Shown here: piece by piece, positions 10,457 through 20,145 of the stretch
Position numbering within the stretch: the first letter of the stretch is position 1
Layout of the letters: each line of letters begins with the position of its first letter
NCBI GenBank assembly: GCA_950022655.1
Contig: OX465580.1
Coordinates: 126,897,016-126,961,015, forward strand
DNA from: Alentia gelatinosa
Taxonomy: Eukaryota > Annelida > Polychaeta > Phyllodocida > Polynoidae
Length of the DNA stretch: 64,000 nucleotides
Direction of reading: 5' to 3'
Program-made: the position numbers and the translations under genes
The notes under the pieces: generated by a model
The model's input: only the letters and a program-made list of their open reading frames with translations
Databases searched by the model: none
Told to the model about the DNA's origin: nothing

Positions 10457-10719
10457 TGTTTGTTCGTTTGTTTAGTTTAATGTCCAATATCCTCTTACTT
10501 ATAGACTTACTTTGGGTTTGATTAAATCTATGAGATGAATTTAGGTAGAAATCTCTCGCCCCTATACATTTAATGAGGTGAGAGTTCTTTTAGTTCCCAC
10601 ACCACATAGACATGGTATGAGGAGGATTGGCCTTTGATATAGCAGTAAATCTACCACTGCTGGGGGTGAAGCAGAAACGTGGCTGCATTGGGACTGAAAC
10701 CCACAAACTCCCCACCCCT
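10457..10719 (-). mobile_element. tRNA-derived SINE, copy 5, deleted head
   Basis: Tail and body are intact, but the head runs from the B-box remnant directly into CTCCCCACCCC, having lost the A-box and anticodon region (about 45 bp). Confidence 0.8.
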
Positions 10720-10948
10720 CTAAAAATAAAAAAATAAAAATCTGATTAGCCCTTGATTATGCCAATGACATGTTTAAGCCTCGAAAGCCAGTGTTGTTAT
10801 GATTGTTAACAATAAAATATCAAGGCTCAAACATGCCATTGGCATGATTAAGGACTTATGTAGGTGACTTGTCCCAGACAGCTTGGAAACCTAGCCTGTG
10901 TATTTACTCACATATCAGGCCAGGTAACCCCAACCATTTTTCTGGTGC

Positions 10949-11141
10949 TTGTTTGTTTGTGTGTTTTGAGATGAATTTAGGTAGAAATCTCTCGCCCCTA
11001 CACATTTAATGAGGTGAGAGTTATTTTACTTCCCACACCACATAGACATGATATGAGAAGGATGGCCTTTGTTATAGCAGTAAATCTACCACTGCTGGGG
11101 TGGGACTCGAACCCACAAAGTCTTACTACCTTGGGGTTACA
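10949..11141 (-). mobile_element. tRNA-derived SINE, copy 6, partial
   Basis: The tail is present but the body segment between the TTTAACGTCC motif and GAGATGAATTTAGG is deleted. The head ends within the anticodon region. The B-box complement GGACTCGAACCC is intact. Confidence 0.8.
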
Positions 11142-12169
11142 ATGGGTAACAGCCATTCACAGAACGCATGCAACCGCCAGTGTGCCCTGGCCCTGGTGAC
11201 AATGGGATGTACTGTGGTTCAGGTTACTCTTGCTGGGCGTTACATGTCCCATTGATTAATGGGGCAGGGAACCAATTAGTTCACAGATGGCATTCTCCGA
11301 TCCGGCCAGGAAGTGGGTGGCGCTACAAACTCCCTGAGCGGCCATTTTGGAGAATCACCCACGCAATGATAAGCCTATGGACCGTTCGGACGTCCATTAA
11401 TGATACTATTTAATATGTGAGGATGTTTTCAATACTTCTGAAGATTTCTCTTGGTCACAATTACACTTCCCTGACAATTTCAGACTAAATTATTGTGTTT
11501 TCCCCCAGTTTCAACTATAAACGCGATGTCAACAAATCGTCGAAACCAGCGATTTTCTTCGATTTGGCACGTTTAAGTTATGTCCGAATAGTGTAAATAA
11601 TCCCATTTTAACTATTACATGTACAGAATGCACAGGAGAAGGTAGATTAATACAGTTTTTCGCCATTTTAGACTCTGACAGCGCTTTGTATTCACCAGAC
11701 AAGATGGCGGATCGATCCGTTGTCAGGTAAATTTGCGGGTATTTTGAACCGGAAGTGTCCAGTCGGATCGGAGTATTGAACAGTTATGTATATGATCTTG
11801 GGAATAAAGCGTACATGACTGGCAACATCAGCAGGAGCGGACAAAGTGCAGATTTATTTCAACTGAAGTCCACTATGTCTGCAGCAGGCAGGAACCAGGC
11901 AATGACGTAGCTGCGGACAAAGTAGCCTATCAAATACACCTGACGAGGCTAAAGCCCATCTGTTGACATAACATTGCTTATGTCAACATTGTTTATGATA
12001 ATCTTGCCATCTGACATGAATATGGCGCAGTTATGGTCAGTTTTGATCGCACCGTCTTCTTAATTCTATCAAAACTGAAAAATTTTAGATTAGAAGGACA
12101 ATAAATATAGAAGACCTTCTGTAATGTGTCAATTGTATCAGCATATATTTTCCATGTTTCTCTTCAATA

Positions 12170-12430
12170 AAAAGGGATGTCAGTTGGGGTCAAGGAAAAA
12201 CGTGGACATATTTTTCATGTGGATTTTTCTGCCAACGAGAAATCGGAAAACTTGGATAATATGTCCATGTCGGCCATGGTATGGGGCTGAGGGTCTGTGG
12301 GGAGGTACAAACCACTGTTTTATTAGCGCAAATGAGGCTAAATCAATATTGTCTTTGTTGGATGTAAGGATAAGCAATTACATATATTGGATATGAAAAG
12401 AGGATTTCTACGGAAAAATGGGAAACTTTT
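12170..12430 (+). mobile_element. Family K element copy
   Basis: Starts AGGGATGTCAGTTGGGGT and contains CATGTCGGCCATGGTATGGG and GTCTGTGGGGAGGT, shared with copies at 15706, 37469, 50905 and 52577. The right end is diverged. Confidence 0.75.
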
Positions 12431-12449
12431 TTTTTTATTTAACATCTGA

Positions 12450-13110
12450 TACATAGACAATAATCGATGGTTTTGTGGACAGGCGGCCATAAACCACGAG
12501 AGGTTGATGTGTTGTAATACACGAGCCGCCTGTCCACATAACCATCGCTTGTTGCATTTATTATCCATCTTTTTAAATAAATTAAACCCAGTAATTGCCA
12601 TATCAAAGGGTACAACAATAAGAAATATTTCTTCGTTCTTTAGTGCAAAGGGACTATTTTCCCCCAGATACCATGGTTTCGAGGCCATATACCACAAATT
12701 TAAATCCGTATACCACAGTTATGGTATCTGACAGGTTTTACACAATGGGTAGTGGTTTACTGAGTCCCCATACATTTTCAATGGTTTTTGTTTGTTTCGT
12801 TTTGATTTAACGTCCAGTGAACCATTATAGGTCCTTACCCGATATTCTTTTACACCACGAGGGTAATGATCGAATCTATGTGATGAAATCAGATAGAAAT
12901 CCCACCCCCTACACATTTACCGAGGTGAGAGTTCTTTTACTTCCCACACTACATCGACATAGTATGAGAAGGATTGGCTTTTGATAGAGCAGTAAATCTA
13001 CTGGGGGTGGGACTCGAACACACGAAGTCCTACAACCTTGGGGTTACAAGTCTGGTGCTCTAACCACTGAGCTAACTTCCCACAATGGGGTCTTTGTATA
13101 CGATAGATGA
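12450..13110. mobile_element. Family F foldback element, copy 2, split by a SINE
   Basis: The core palindrome (12466-12550) pairs ATGGTTTTGTGGACAGGCGG with CCGCCTGTCCACATAACCAT. The flank runs to CAATGG at 12779-12784, is interrupted by SINE copy 7, and resumes CAATGGGGTCTTTGTATACG at 13083-13102, as in the unbroken copy near 63740. Confidence 0.75.
12786..13083 (-). mobile_element. tRNA-derived SINE, copy 7, nested in family F
   Basis: Near full length, with A-box complement CCACTGAGCTAAC and B-box complement GGACTCGAAC. CAATGG on both sides is the probable target-site duplication. The head lies 100 bp from the donor of RSK exon 12. Confidence 0.85.
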
Positions 13111-13182
13111 TAAAGTCTCTGAATAAAGAGACACAAATCAGAAGAGAAAATAAAATAAAAGAGAGAGTAAAGTGTTGCTCAC

Positions 13183-13341
13183 CCCCTGAGAGTGGAGGTA
13201 GTGGACGGTGCGGGAGATTGTCTGGAGAACTGCGCTGGCCTCGCGCTCGGAGAAGAACTTCTGGCGGAGAATCTTGTCGAGCAGCTCGCCCCCTCTCATC
13301 AGCTCGGTGACCAGCATCACCTTGTTACCGTTGTCGTACAC
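13183..13341 (-). CDS. RPS6KA: RSK window exon 12: hinge region of C-kinase
   Basis: 53 codons, residues 380-432. [20 protein letters not shown] holds the predicted gatekeeper Thr391 and the hinge; the exon goes on to [17 protein letters not shown] and ends HYLHSQG just before VVHRD on the next exon. Acceptor AACAG before GTG; donor GTGAGC after GGG. It is phase 0 at both ends. A threonine gatekeeper is one of the two features that set RSK C-kinases apart. Confidence 0.97.
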
Positions 13342-13401
13342 CTGTTAACAGAGGACGGTACGTGGTCACACTGCTCCACCAGGTGCTCATACTTATATAT
13401 T

Positions 13402-14060
13402 ACCTCACCCCGGTATTTTTCTCCATAGGCTTAACATTAGGAACTCGTACTCCATGGCCATGAGGTTCGTGTACCCAATACTCAATGGCTAATTTGGTGA
13501 TTCATTTCATTAATAAACAATGTTATACGGGGTGAGATAAAATCAGAAACCCACTTGATGAAAATAACTTGGTGTGCACTCCACCTCGTTTGATTGCAGA
13601 GTAATTCACTCAGCTTCGCTTCGTGAATTACTCTGCAGTCAAACTCGGTGGAGTAAGGACCAAGCTATTTTCATCTCGTGGGTTTCCTTCTAAGAACTGC
13701 ATAGAAAATCGTATAAATAAAGCAATACTCCACGAGTTTGGAAGGGCAGCAATCTTCATCGAGGCGAAGCCGAGTGACGATTACGACCATTTCAAACGAG
13801 TGGAGTATTGTTTATTTTACTATTCGAGTGCGGTTCTGGATTTATCTCACCCCTTTCAAGGTTAGGGGAGTTGAAATTTCTTGTCTTGTCTTGTCATCTC
13901 TCTGAAATCCTGGCCGCTAATTGGTCAATCGCATATGACGTCATCTCGTATTCCCTACGCCACAACCATGGCGTAGTATTGTCACTTTACCAGGTTGATC
14001 GTTAAGTATTTTTTTTCTAATGTTATTCCTATGGCTACACTTGTACCAGGGGTGAGATAA
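13402..14060. mobile_element. Family A inverted-repeat elements, copy 1 and adjoining core
   Basis: The end ACCTCACCCCGGTATTTTTC and the CATAGGCTTAACATTAGG segment lead to GGGGTGAGATAAAATC, then a palindrome (13545-13680) with apex GCTTCGC at 13613-13619. A second palindrome at 13715-13850 has apex GCGAAGC at 13764-13770 and ends at TTATCTCACCCC. Copy 2 of the first unit is inverted at 51728-52015. Confidence 0.78.
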
Positions 14061-14660
14061 TATCGTAAAACTAAATGAGTTTTAATCTTGGCCACCGTAT
14101 GCCACGACTGGAGTTTGGCATAGTGACTTCATGAGGCTTGGTTTGTATGGTTTGGTTTGTAGGTTTGATTTAACGTCCAGTTAACCATTGCCGGTTCTCA
14201 CCTGACTTTCTCAAGGTTCTTTTACATCACAAGGGTGGTAATCGCATCTATGCAATGAATTTAGGAAGAAACCTCACCCCTACACATTTACCGAGGTCAG
14301 GGTTCTTTTACTTCCCACACCACATAGACATGGTATGAGAAGGATTGGCCTTTGATATAGCAGTAAATCTACCACTGCTGGGGGTGAAGGAGAAAAGTGG
14401 CGAAGCCGAGTGAAGTCCAGAGCCAAAACTCCAGGAGTGGCATGCGGTGGCCAAGATTAAAACGAATCAAGTTTTGATTTAATCCTACCCCATCTCCTCA
14501 ATTTTGGAATATTACGTGATAACAATTCTGTATGCCACTAGTGGCATATAAAACTCTGTATGCCAGTCAGCGTGGCATACGGAAACTCAATGTTAGGTCT
14601 ATGGGATTTTATATTAGTGGTAGGATAATATAGACGAGACCTATGAAAGTTTATGGTCAG
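14035..14660. mobile_element. Family B element, copy 2, with a SINE in its apex
   Basis: Arms TTTTAATCTTGGCCACCGTA (left) and GGTGGCCAAGATTAAAAC (right) are complementary. The core class is that of 45770-45925. SINE copy 8 sits between the arms at the apex; GCGAAGC follows directly at 14400-14406. Confidence 0.78.
14140..14399 (-). mobile_element. tRNA-derived SINE, copy 8, nested in a hairpin apex
   Basis: Tail and body match the family; the tRNA head is missing after GAGAAAAGTGG. It lies inside the palindrome of a family B element. Confidence 0.8.
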
Positions 14661-14964
14661 AGCTCGTATCCCATTGAGTTCGAATCGCATAGTAATTAAC
14701 ACGGCCAGGCCGTGTGAATTACGTAAAAGCTGGGAGTTATATTTTGCTTCCATATGGAGTTCTATGGAATTTTCACGCATGTTCTATAAGTCAAACATTT
14801 TGCCTTACTTTTAACATGATTTCTGAGACAATACGTCAAAAATGAAAACAGATCAATAAGTCAAAATACAGCCTAGGTTATGAGCATCTTTGTGTATCAA
14901 ACAAAAAATAACTAGTCTTCAGTTCCCAATATGGCTACGCGGCCCAGAGTCGCAGTAGACTTAC

Positions 14965-15054
14965 CTCTCGTAGTGTGATGATGTTCGGGTGTTCACCATA
15001 TCGTAGCAGGATCTCCACTTCTTCAGCTGGGTCTCTTTTGTCTTTGTCCATGAT
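14965..15054 (-). CDS. RPS6KA: RSK window exon 11: helix C region of C-kinase
   Basis: 30 codons, residues 350-379: [20 protein letters not shown] then [10 protein letters not shown]. Glu363 is the likely helix C partner of the catalytic lysine. Acceptor CTAG, donor GTAAGT, phase 0 at both ends. It is too short and too masked by introns to show as a long reading frame, but it matches the family residue by residue. Confidence 0.96.
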
Positions 15055-15381
15055 CTAGAAAATATAAAACACACTGACAAACACACCTGGCCAATATAAA
15101 CAACTAGAAACCAAACATAACAGCCGCATAACACTTCCGCCTTGATCTAACAAACATTATGAGCTTTTAGCTGGAACGTGACGTCTAATTAGACTATGAC
15201 GTCCACAGAGAACGTGACATTTCCTCATTGTCCAAGGTGATAAATGTCTGCCATAGCTGTGAAACTTTTCATTAGGCTGTGATAATTTCATTCAGTACTA
15301 TTTATTCATTACTACAGTGCTATTGACGAATAAGAAATATGTCTCATCGCGCAAAACATTTTTCTAGTAGGGATAATTCGT

Positions 15382-15430
15382 TTGTTTGTTTGTTTGAGTA
15401 GTTTAACGTCCAATTTGTTCAATTAGACAT
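15382..15430 (-). mobile_element. tRNA-derived SINE, copy 9: 49-bp tail between 11-bp duplications
   Basis: Only the tail (TTGTTTG repeats, GTTTAACGTCC, GTTCAATTAGA) is present. It is flanked by GGATAATTCGT at 15371-15381 and 15431-15441. This is the pattern of target-primed insertion with strong 5' truncation. Confidence 0.85.
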
Positions 15431-15705
15431 GGATAATTCGTAGACGAAATTGGTGTTGAATATGTCAAACGTAATGCTATATTATATCCGACATTGGAAG
15501 TGTAAAAATGATTCGACGGTCGATTGACACATACTAGAAATAATTCCACGATGGCTAAGCATATAAAGAAAGAGAAGATAAACTAAGGAAGTTAAATCTA
15601 AAAATAAGAGCAAAGCTTGTAAAAGCATGCGGTAAGAAATTAAATATTCTTAGCATGACAGAGACTCGATCCTCGGACCTTGCGATCCGCACTAAGGTTT
15701 ATTAT

Positions 15706-15973
15706 TCAGGGATGTCAGTTGAGGGGAACAAATTAGGAAATATTTGTATATGGATTTTTCTGTCTCAGGGGGACCTGAAAATCTTGGATAATAGATATGT
15801 CCTTGTCGGCCATGGCATGGGGCTGAGGGTCGGTGGAGAGGTCCATACCACTGTGTTATTGCCGTAAATGTGGCGAAATGAATATCATCTTTATTTGACG
15901 CAAGAAAAATCAATTATATATGCTGAATATGAAAAAGTGGATTGCCACGGAAAAAGGAAGAACTGACATCTCT
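15706..15973 (+). mobile_element. Family K element, complete
   Basis: Begins CAGGGATGTCAGTTG and ends AACTGACATCTCTG, so the ends are inverted repeats. The interior matches the other K copies. It has no ORF. CAGGG ends suggest a non-autonomous hAT-like transposon. Confidence 0.8.
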
Positions 15974-15989
15974 GTAATATGTAATTATA

Positions 15990-16325
15990 CAAAACGTCCT
16001 GACCATGCTGTACAAGTCACAGAAGGAGATGGTAATTTACGGTTTGTACGGAACGAGGCATTTATGCAGAGTTCTGTACAAACCGTAAATTATCATCGAG
16101 TTCTGTGACTTGTACAAGCATGGTTGGACGTTATATATTTACTATATACCCGAAATTTAAAAAAAAATCATTAATCTAATTTTTAACGACCGATATGTTA
16201 ATAAACGTGTTTGGCAAGGTGGTCCGTATTTTAGTGTTCGGACCAGTAGTCCGTACAGTATTTTTACGTTATATGTCAAAACCATACGTATTTACAGTAA
16301 ATACGGCATGGGTATATAGTAATGC
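15990..16325. mobile_element. Family H inverted-repeat element, copy 1
   Basis: Arms from AACGTCCTGACCATG and TACAAGTCACAGAA pair with TTCTGTGACTTGTACAAGC and TTGGACGTTATA. An inner stem GGTAATTTACGGTTTGTAC / GTACAAACCGTAAATTA follows. Copy 2 is at 55806-56137, and a partial copy is at 56932-57040. Confidence 0.78.
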
Positions 16326-16357
16326 TCATTACATATGTAGAGCGTTAATGGTCTTAC

Positions 16358-16432
16358 CTTGACGGCATACTCTTGCCCGGTGAGTTTATGTACACACTGC
16401 TTGCACACCGAATACGACCCGATTCCGATATT
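16358..16432 (-). CDS. RPS6KA: RSK window exon 10: glycine loop and lysine of C-kinase
   Basis: 25 codons, residues 325-349: [10 protein letters not shown] then [15 protein letters not shown]. The GxGSxS loop ends in Cys334, the position of the RSK2 cysteine (C436) that, with the Thr gatekeeper, permits selective covalent inhibition. Lys349 is the expected catalytic lysine. Acceptor TTTCAG, donor GTAAGA, phase 0 at both ends. Confidence 0.96.
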
Positions 16433-16617
16433 CTGAAAAAATACACACATCTTTAGGATTCCATTCCAACAAACAAAGAAATCAATCCACAAGAAACTGT
16501 CTCCACCCCTTACAATGTCAGTTGTTTTTTTTTGGGGTTTTTTGCCGACTTCACTTTAGAGAAGCATATATGAGAGACATAACAACATCATATAGACTTT
16601 CAGGGTACTGCATACAA

Positions 16618-16915
16618 ACTATCCCTTCACAATCTGTGTGATGTTCACTGTGATATCGAAAACAGAGGAGGGAGCCAGTGTCTTAGACGCATGCCCAGCT
16701 GACCATGACCAATCACTCAAGACGAAAATACCTCAAGGCTTGATGTGTTTGGATCCTAGATAGGCAGTTGCAGAAATGGCAAGTTGACTGGATGAAGTTG
16801 GATTACAGAAAACTATCCATAGGCTGAGTTTAACTCAAACCTGTTAATTGTCATCCATATATAATTGCACGCGCATTCATCAATGATGAACATAATATTT
16901 GCTCCTAGTTATAAA
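16618..16915 (+). repeat. Dispersed repeat of about 300 bp, copy 1 (second at 23169-23485)
   Basis: CTATCCCTTCACAATCTG, GCTGACCATGACCAATCAC and TGCAAATTGACTGG-like segments occur in the same order and orientation at both sites. Neither has an ORF. Confidence 0.8.
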
Positions 16916-17360
16916 CCTATGGCCGAACGTCTATGAAATACTACGCGCTGCTAGGCGTGTAGTATAAACAATGTTCGGGCTCACTGCGATGCAGTGAATG
17001 TTCAGGCACACTGTACTAAAATTGTACTTCGCAAGTATATGTACATAAATGATTTTTATCCCGTGTTTTTTTGGTGTATAATAACAAAAAAACGTAGTGA
17101 GTGAACCCGTAGTGATTCCATTCTCGGCCTGTTATCCCATTATGTCCCTCTGCCTTTGGCGTCAGGACGTATTTTATGTGACAAAAAGATTCCAAACGGC
17201 AACCGCTACGGGCTCACTAACTACATTTTATCTTATTACTCCATACTCATGCCGTAAATACTGTAAATACGCACCGTTTTGACCTATAACGTTAAAATAC
17301 CATACGGAACATTGTTCCTACGGCAAAATATGGAACACTGTTCCGTACGTGTTCAATAAA
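16905..17360. mobile_element. Family I inverted-repeat element, copy 1
   Basis: It includes GACGTTCGG-type ends and CGTAGTGAGTGAACCCGTAG, with matching CTACGGGCTCACTAACTACA 100 bp on. The inverted copy is at 49705-50055 and a fragment is at 51225-51300. Confidence 0.7.
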
Positions 17361-17439
17361 TCATTAGTTGTTAGGCCAAATTAAGTTGGTTTTTTTTTTT
17401 TATCAATTTCGGGTAAATAGGTCGTTCTATATAGATACT

Positions 17440-17830
17440 TGCATATCGATCGCTGACAGAAAGCCATATATGAAGACTGCTCGCACTGCCGAACCCACCC
17501 AAACTATTCTACAACGGGCTCCAAAGAAAGAGTTTGAAGTTTCACGCGGCGCAGGTAATTTCTCTGCAGTCCACCGGAAGTACACTGCCCACTGCCGTCC
17601 TAACGCTAATGTCCGTCCCGCCCTCACCGCAACTAAAGGTCGCGCACCTGGCGGCGACTGGGTAAAGCCCGGACTGGTTTCCGGTACAGGGTCCCCTGTG
17701 AGCGCCTCATGCAAGGTGACCATTATGAGGAGCACGGTAAGCGGGGACGACGGGGGCAGCGAGGGGAGGAGGACGACGAGCAAGGAAAGTCTTTTTCACA
17801 GCTTAATTAAACCGTGGTTGAAAATATCAA
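17440..17830. other. GC-rich block with open frames on both strands, unassigned
   Basis: The region is richer in GC than its AT-rich surroundings. A plus frame of 155 codons (17368-17835) and a minus frame of 118 codons (17427-17783) overlap here. I recognise no domain in either. The minus frame starts with a hydrophobic run (MLVVLLPSLPPSSPLTVLLI) that could pass for a signal peptide, but its composition looks random after that. It could be a fragment of an old element, a nested exon, or chance. Confidence 0.2.
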
Positions 17831-17984
17831 TTTAACCCTTTAAGGACGGCCGCCTATGGCAGAACTACACACATGGGGACGGCAACTAGTGACTATGTAC
17901 AGTTCTAGGGGACAGGGGCATTTTTCTCTGAACTCAAAATTCGAAGGTTTATCACATGATAAAATTTGTTATCCTTAATATTTC

Positions 17985-18180
17985 TATTTCCATTATTTAG
18001 AATTCTAAAATATGAAGTTATACCTACATTCTGTGCAAATTTCAAGTTAATTGATAAAATATTTCCTTTTCAAAAGCAAAAATACATAATTTCATAAATA
18101 CCCAGCAAATGATGCCTTAAGGCATCATCCGCCCCCGGCCGGGTGATGCCTTAAGGCATCATCCGCCCTTAAAGGGTTAA
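17985..18180. repeat. Dispersed repeat ending in TGCCTTAAGGCATCATCCG hairpins
   Basis: Two TTAAGGCATCATCCGCCC words surround GGCCGGG near 18115-18170. A related copy is at 19975-20145 (TGCCTCAAGGCATCACCC) and a third near 34465-34550. The body (TATACCTACATTCTGTG) is shared by the first two. Confidence 0.7.
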
Positions 18181-18184
18181 TATA

Positions 18185-18480
18185 CACCTAATACAAAGTT
18201 TCCGTAGAAAACACATGGCGAGCGTGGATCTACATACCCGGAGCATATGGATAGGTTGTATGCTTTGTGTGGCGCATACGGAAAAATATTGTACTCGTTA
18301 TCCACCTTTTCTGGACAAGTGGATTGTCGATATTAGTGCGTTTAAGGTATGTACTATTTTTCCGTACGCACTGTTTTTCGTATGCGCCCCCGAAGCATAC
18401 AACATGTCCGTATGGGCGGGGTATGTCCATACACGTTCCGAATGTTTTTTCTATGGACTTTTTGTATAAGGTAGATAATA
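18185..18480. repeat. Repeat related to 1396-1660
   Basis: Contains CTAATACAAAG, GCGCATACGGAAAAATA, TTTTCTGGACAAGTGG and GCGCCCCCGAAGCATACAAC, matching the family G flanks. It is largely an inverted repeat of itself. Confidence 0.6.
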
Positions 18481-18504
18481 CATCTTATTATATACCGGGT
18501 ATTT

Positions 18505-18830
18505 ATGTGCGAATGTCTCAATTTTATTGACCAGTAATACAGATTCTGTTTGTCACCAAGTGACAAAAGAATATCAACACGTCCCTACGTAGCACGTGAC
18601 TTGTTGAGACAATGAAAAGTGAGTTGTAAAATGGCGTTTTTAACGATTTTCAGATGTTAATAATAAGGAGACATAGTGAATGTGTCAGAATTACATCTGT
18701 TCCTTGTTGCTTTAGCCGGAAATATTCACCTCGTTCTATGAATTCAGTGAATATTTCCGACAAAAAAAAACCCAGTGCAGATTCCATTCAGTCACACTAA
18801 CCAAGTCTCCATATATTACTGTATAATCAC
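18505..18830. mobile_element. Family J inverted-repeat element, copy 2
   Basis: Outer arms as in copy 1 (GACATAGTGAATGTGTC and CACACTAACCAAGTCT). The inner stem is GGAAATATTCACC / GTGAATATTTCC, different from copy 1 but still self-paired. Confidence 0.7.
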
Positions 18831-19275
18831 TTTCTTAAGATCAGGCTCCACTTCGTTCAAACAAGCGATTATGAGCACGAATCAATATCAATTCCAACCG
18901 TAATAACACAACGTTCACAAAAAAAAAACACGAAGAAAAAAACCCTCTTGAAATACGTTTCCACGTGTTTCTCTCCAGCGGACCATTGTGGATGCACTCG
19001 TTAGACTACCTCAGGATACGATCCATTATTTGCATCTTGTTTTTTCAACGTTTAATTATTCAGAGACGGAGCCTCTCGACCTTACCGCACATGTCGCTAT
19101 CAGTGCTTACTGTTAGTTCTGTCGGCTGAGGTGGAGGCACGAAACCTCTCCACGGGACACCCACACCGCCTACACTCACTTCAACCAGGCCGTTAATCAA
19201 GGCGCGTAATTAATTAAAACCGCATAATACTATCAGTCCTATTTCTCGTTAAAATCCTACTGCGCCGGGTGCCTG

Positions 19276-19890
19276 CAGCAGTACACTGGCCACCAGAGCT
19301 ACACTACGTAGGTTCTGGTATACACTGGCCACCAGAGCTACACTACGTAGGCTCTGGTATACACTGGCCGCCAGAGCTACACTACGTAGGCTCTGGTATA
19401 CACTGGCCGCCAGAGCTACACTACGTAGGCGCTGGTATACACTACGTAGGCTCTGGTATACACTGGCCACCAGAGCTACACTACGTAGGCTCTGGTATAC
19501 ACTGGCCGCCAGAGCTACACTACGTAGGCGCTGGTATACACTACGTAGGCTCTGGTATACACTGGCCACCAGAGCTACACTACGTAGGCTCTGGTATACA
19601 CTGGCCACCAGAGCTACACTACGTAGGCTCTGGTATACACTGGCCGCCAGAGCTACACTACGTAGGCGCTGGTATACACTACGTAGGCTCTGGTATACAC
19701 TGGCCACCAGAGCTACACTACGTAGGCTCTGGTATACACTGGCTTCCAGAGCTACACTACGTAGGTTCTGGTATACACTGGTCGCCAGAGCTACACTACG
19801 TAGGCTCTGGTATACACTGGCCGCCAGAGCTACACTACGTAGGCGCTGGTATACACTGGCCGCCAGAGCTACACTACGTTAGCTCTGGTC
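19276..19890. repeat. 39-bp satellite, 14 full units and 3 short 21-bp units
   Basis: The unit reads TATACACTGGCCGCCAGAGC then TACACTACGTAGGCTCTGG. Three units have lost 18 bp, and each follows a unit ending GGCGCTGG, so the array grew partly by copying multi-unit blocks. 39 is a multiple of three, so both strands show long frames; I treat these as artefacts. Single diverged copies of the unit lie at 43546-43640 and 54240-54330, beside the same flanking phrase (GGTTAAATCCGTGG). Confidence 0.95.
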
Positions 19891-19974
19891 GGGTTAAATC
19901 CGTGGCCACCTTGAACCAGTAGCTGTAAGTGTCTATTACTCTCCACGCAGATTGTCTGTACTGCTTGGAGAGTG

Positions 19975-20145
19975 TCACTAGAAATATTGAATATGATGGT
20001 TATACCTACATCCTGTGAATGTTTCATATTTGTTGAGCCAATATTTTCAGTTTTATCTAAAAAATAAGGAATATTTTGTAAATGGTGCCTCAAGGCATCA
20101 CCCGGCCATCCCCGGATGATGCCTTGAGGCACCACCCGGCCAGAC
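19975..20145. repeat. Dispersed repeat with TGCCTCAAGGCATCACCC hairpin
   Basis: Second copy of the repeat at 17985-18180, sharing GGTTATACCTACATCCTGTG-like text and the terminal hairpin. Confidence 0.65.

Larger units (their letters stand above)
6667..13182 (-). other. Intron 12 of the RSK model
   Basis: 6.5 kb. Near the acceptor, two direct copies (about 6702-6755 and 6791-6845) share AAGCACAATTATATGAATAA. Then come element L1, SINE copies 4-7, element F1, a TA-flanked pogo-like element, family B copy 1, family J copy 1 and a family K copy. 7439-7783, 9500-9958 and 11142-12170 show no gene and no clear repeat that I could place. Confidence 0.8.
13342..14964 (-). other. Intron 11 of the RSK model
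   Basis: 1.6 kb, almost wholly made of inverted-repeat elements: family A at 13402-13700, a second A-like core at 13700-14060, and a family B element at 14035-14660 split by SINE copy 8. 14665-14964 shows no gene. Confidence 0.85.
15055..16357 (-). other. Intron 10 of the RSK model
   Basis: 1.3 kb. It holds a short truncated SINE with clear duplications (15382-15430), a family K copy (15706-15973) and family H copy 1 (15990-16325). The remaining AT-rich DNA has no coding signal. Confidence 0.85.

Noticed and set aside
19249..19922. Frames of 217 (+) and 152 (-) codons with 13-residue repeats
   Set aside because: The 39-bp satellite is a multiple of three, which keeps frames open on both strands. 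Short 21-bp units also preserve frame by arithmetic. Nothing suggests translation.
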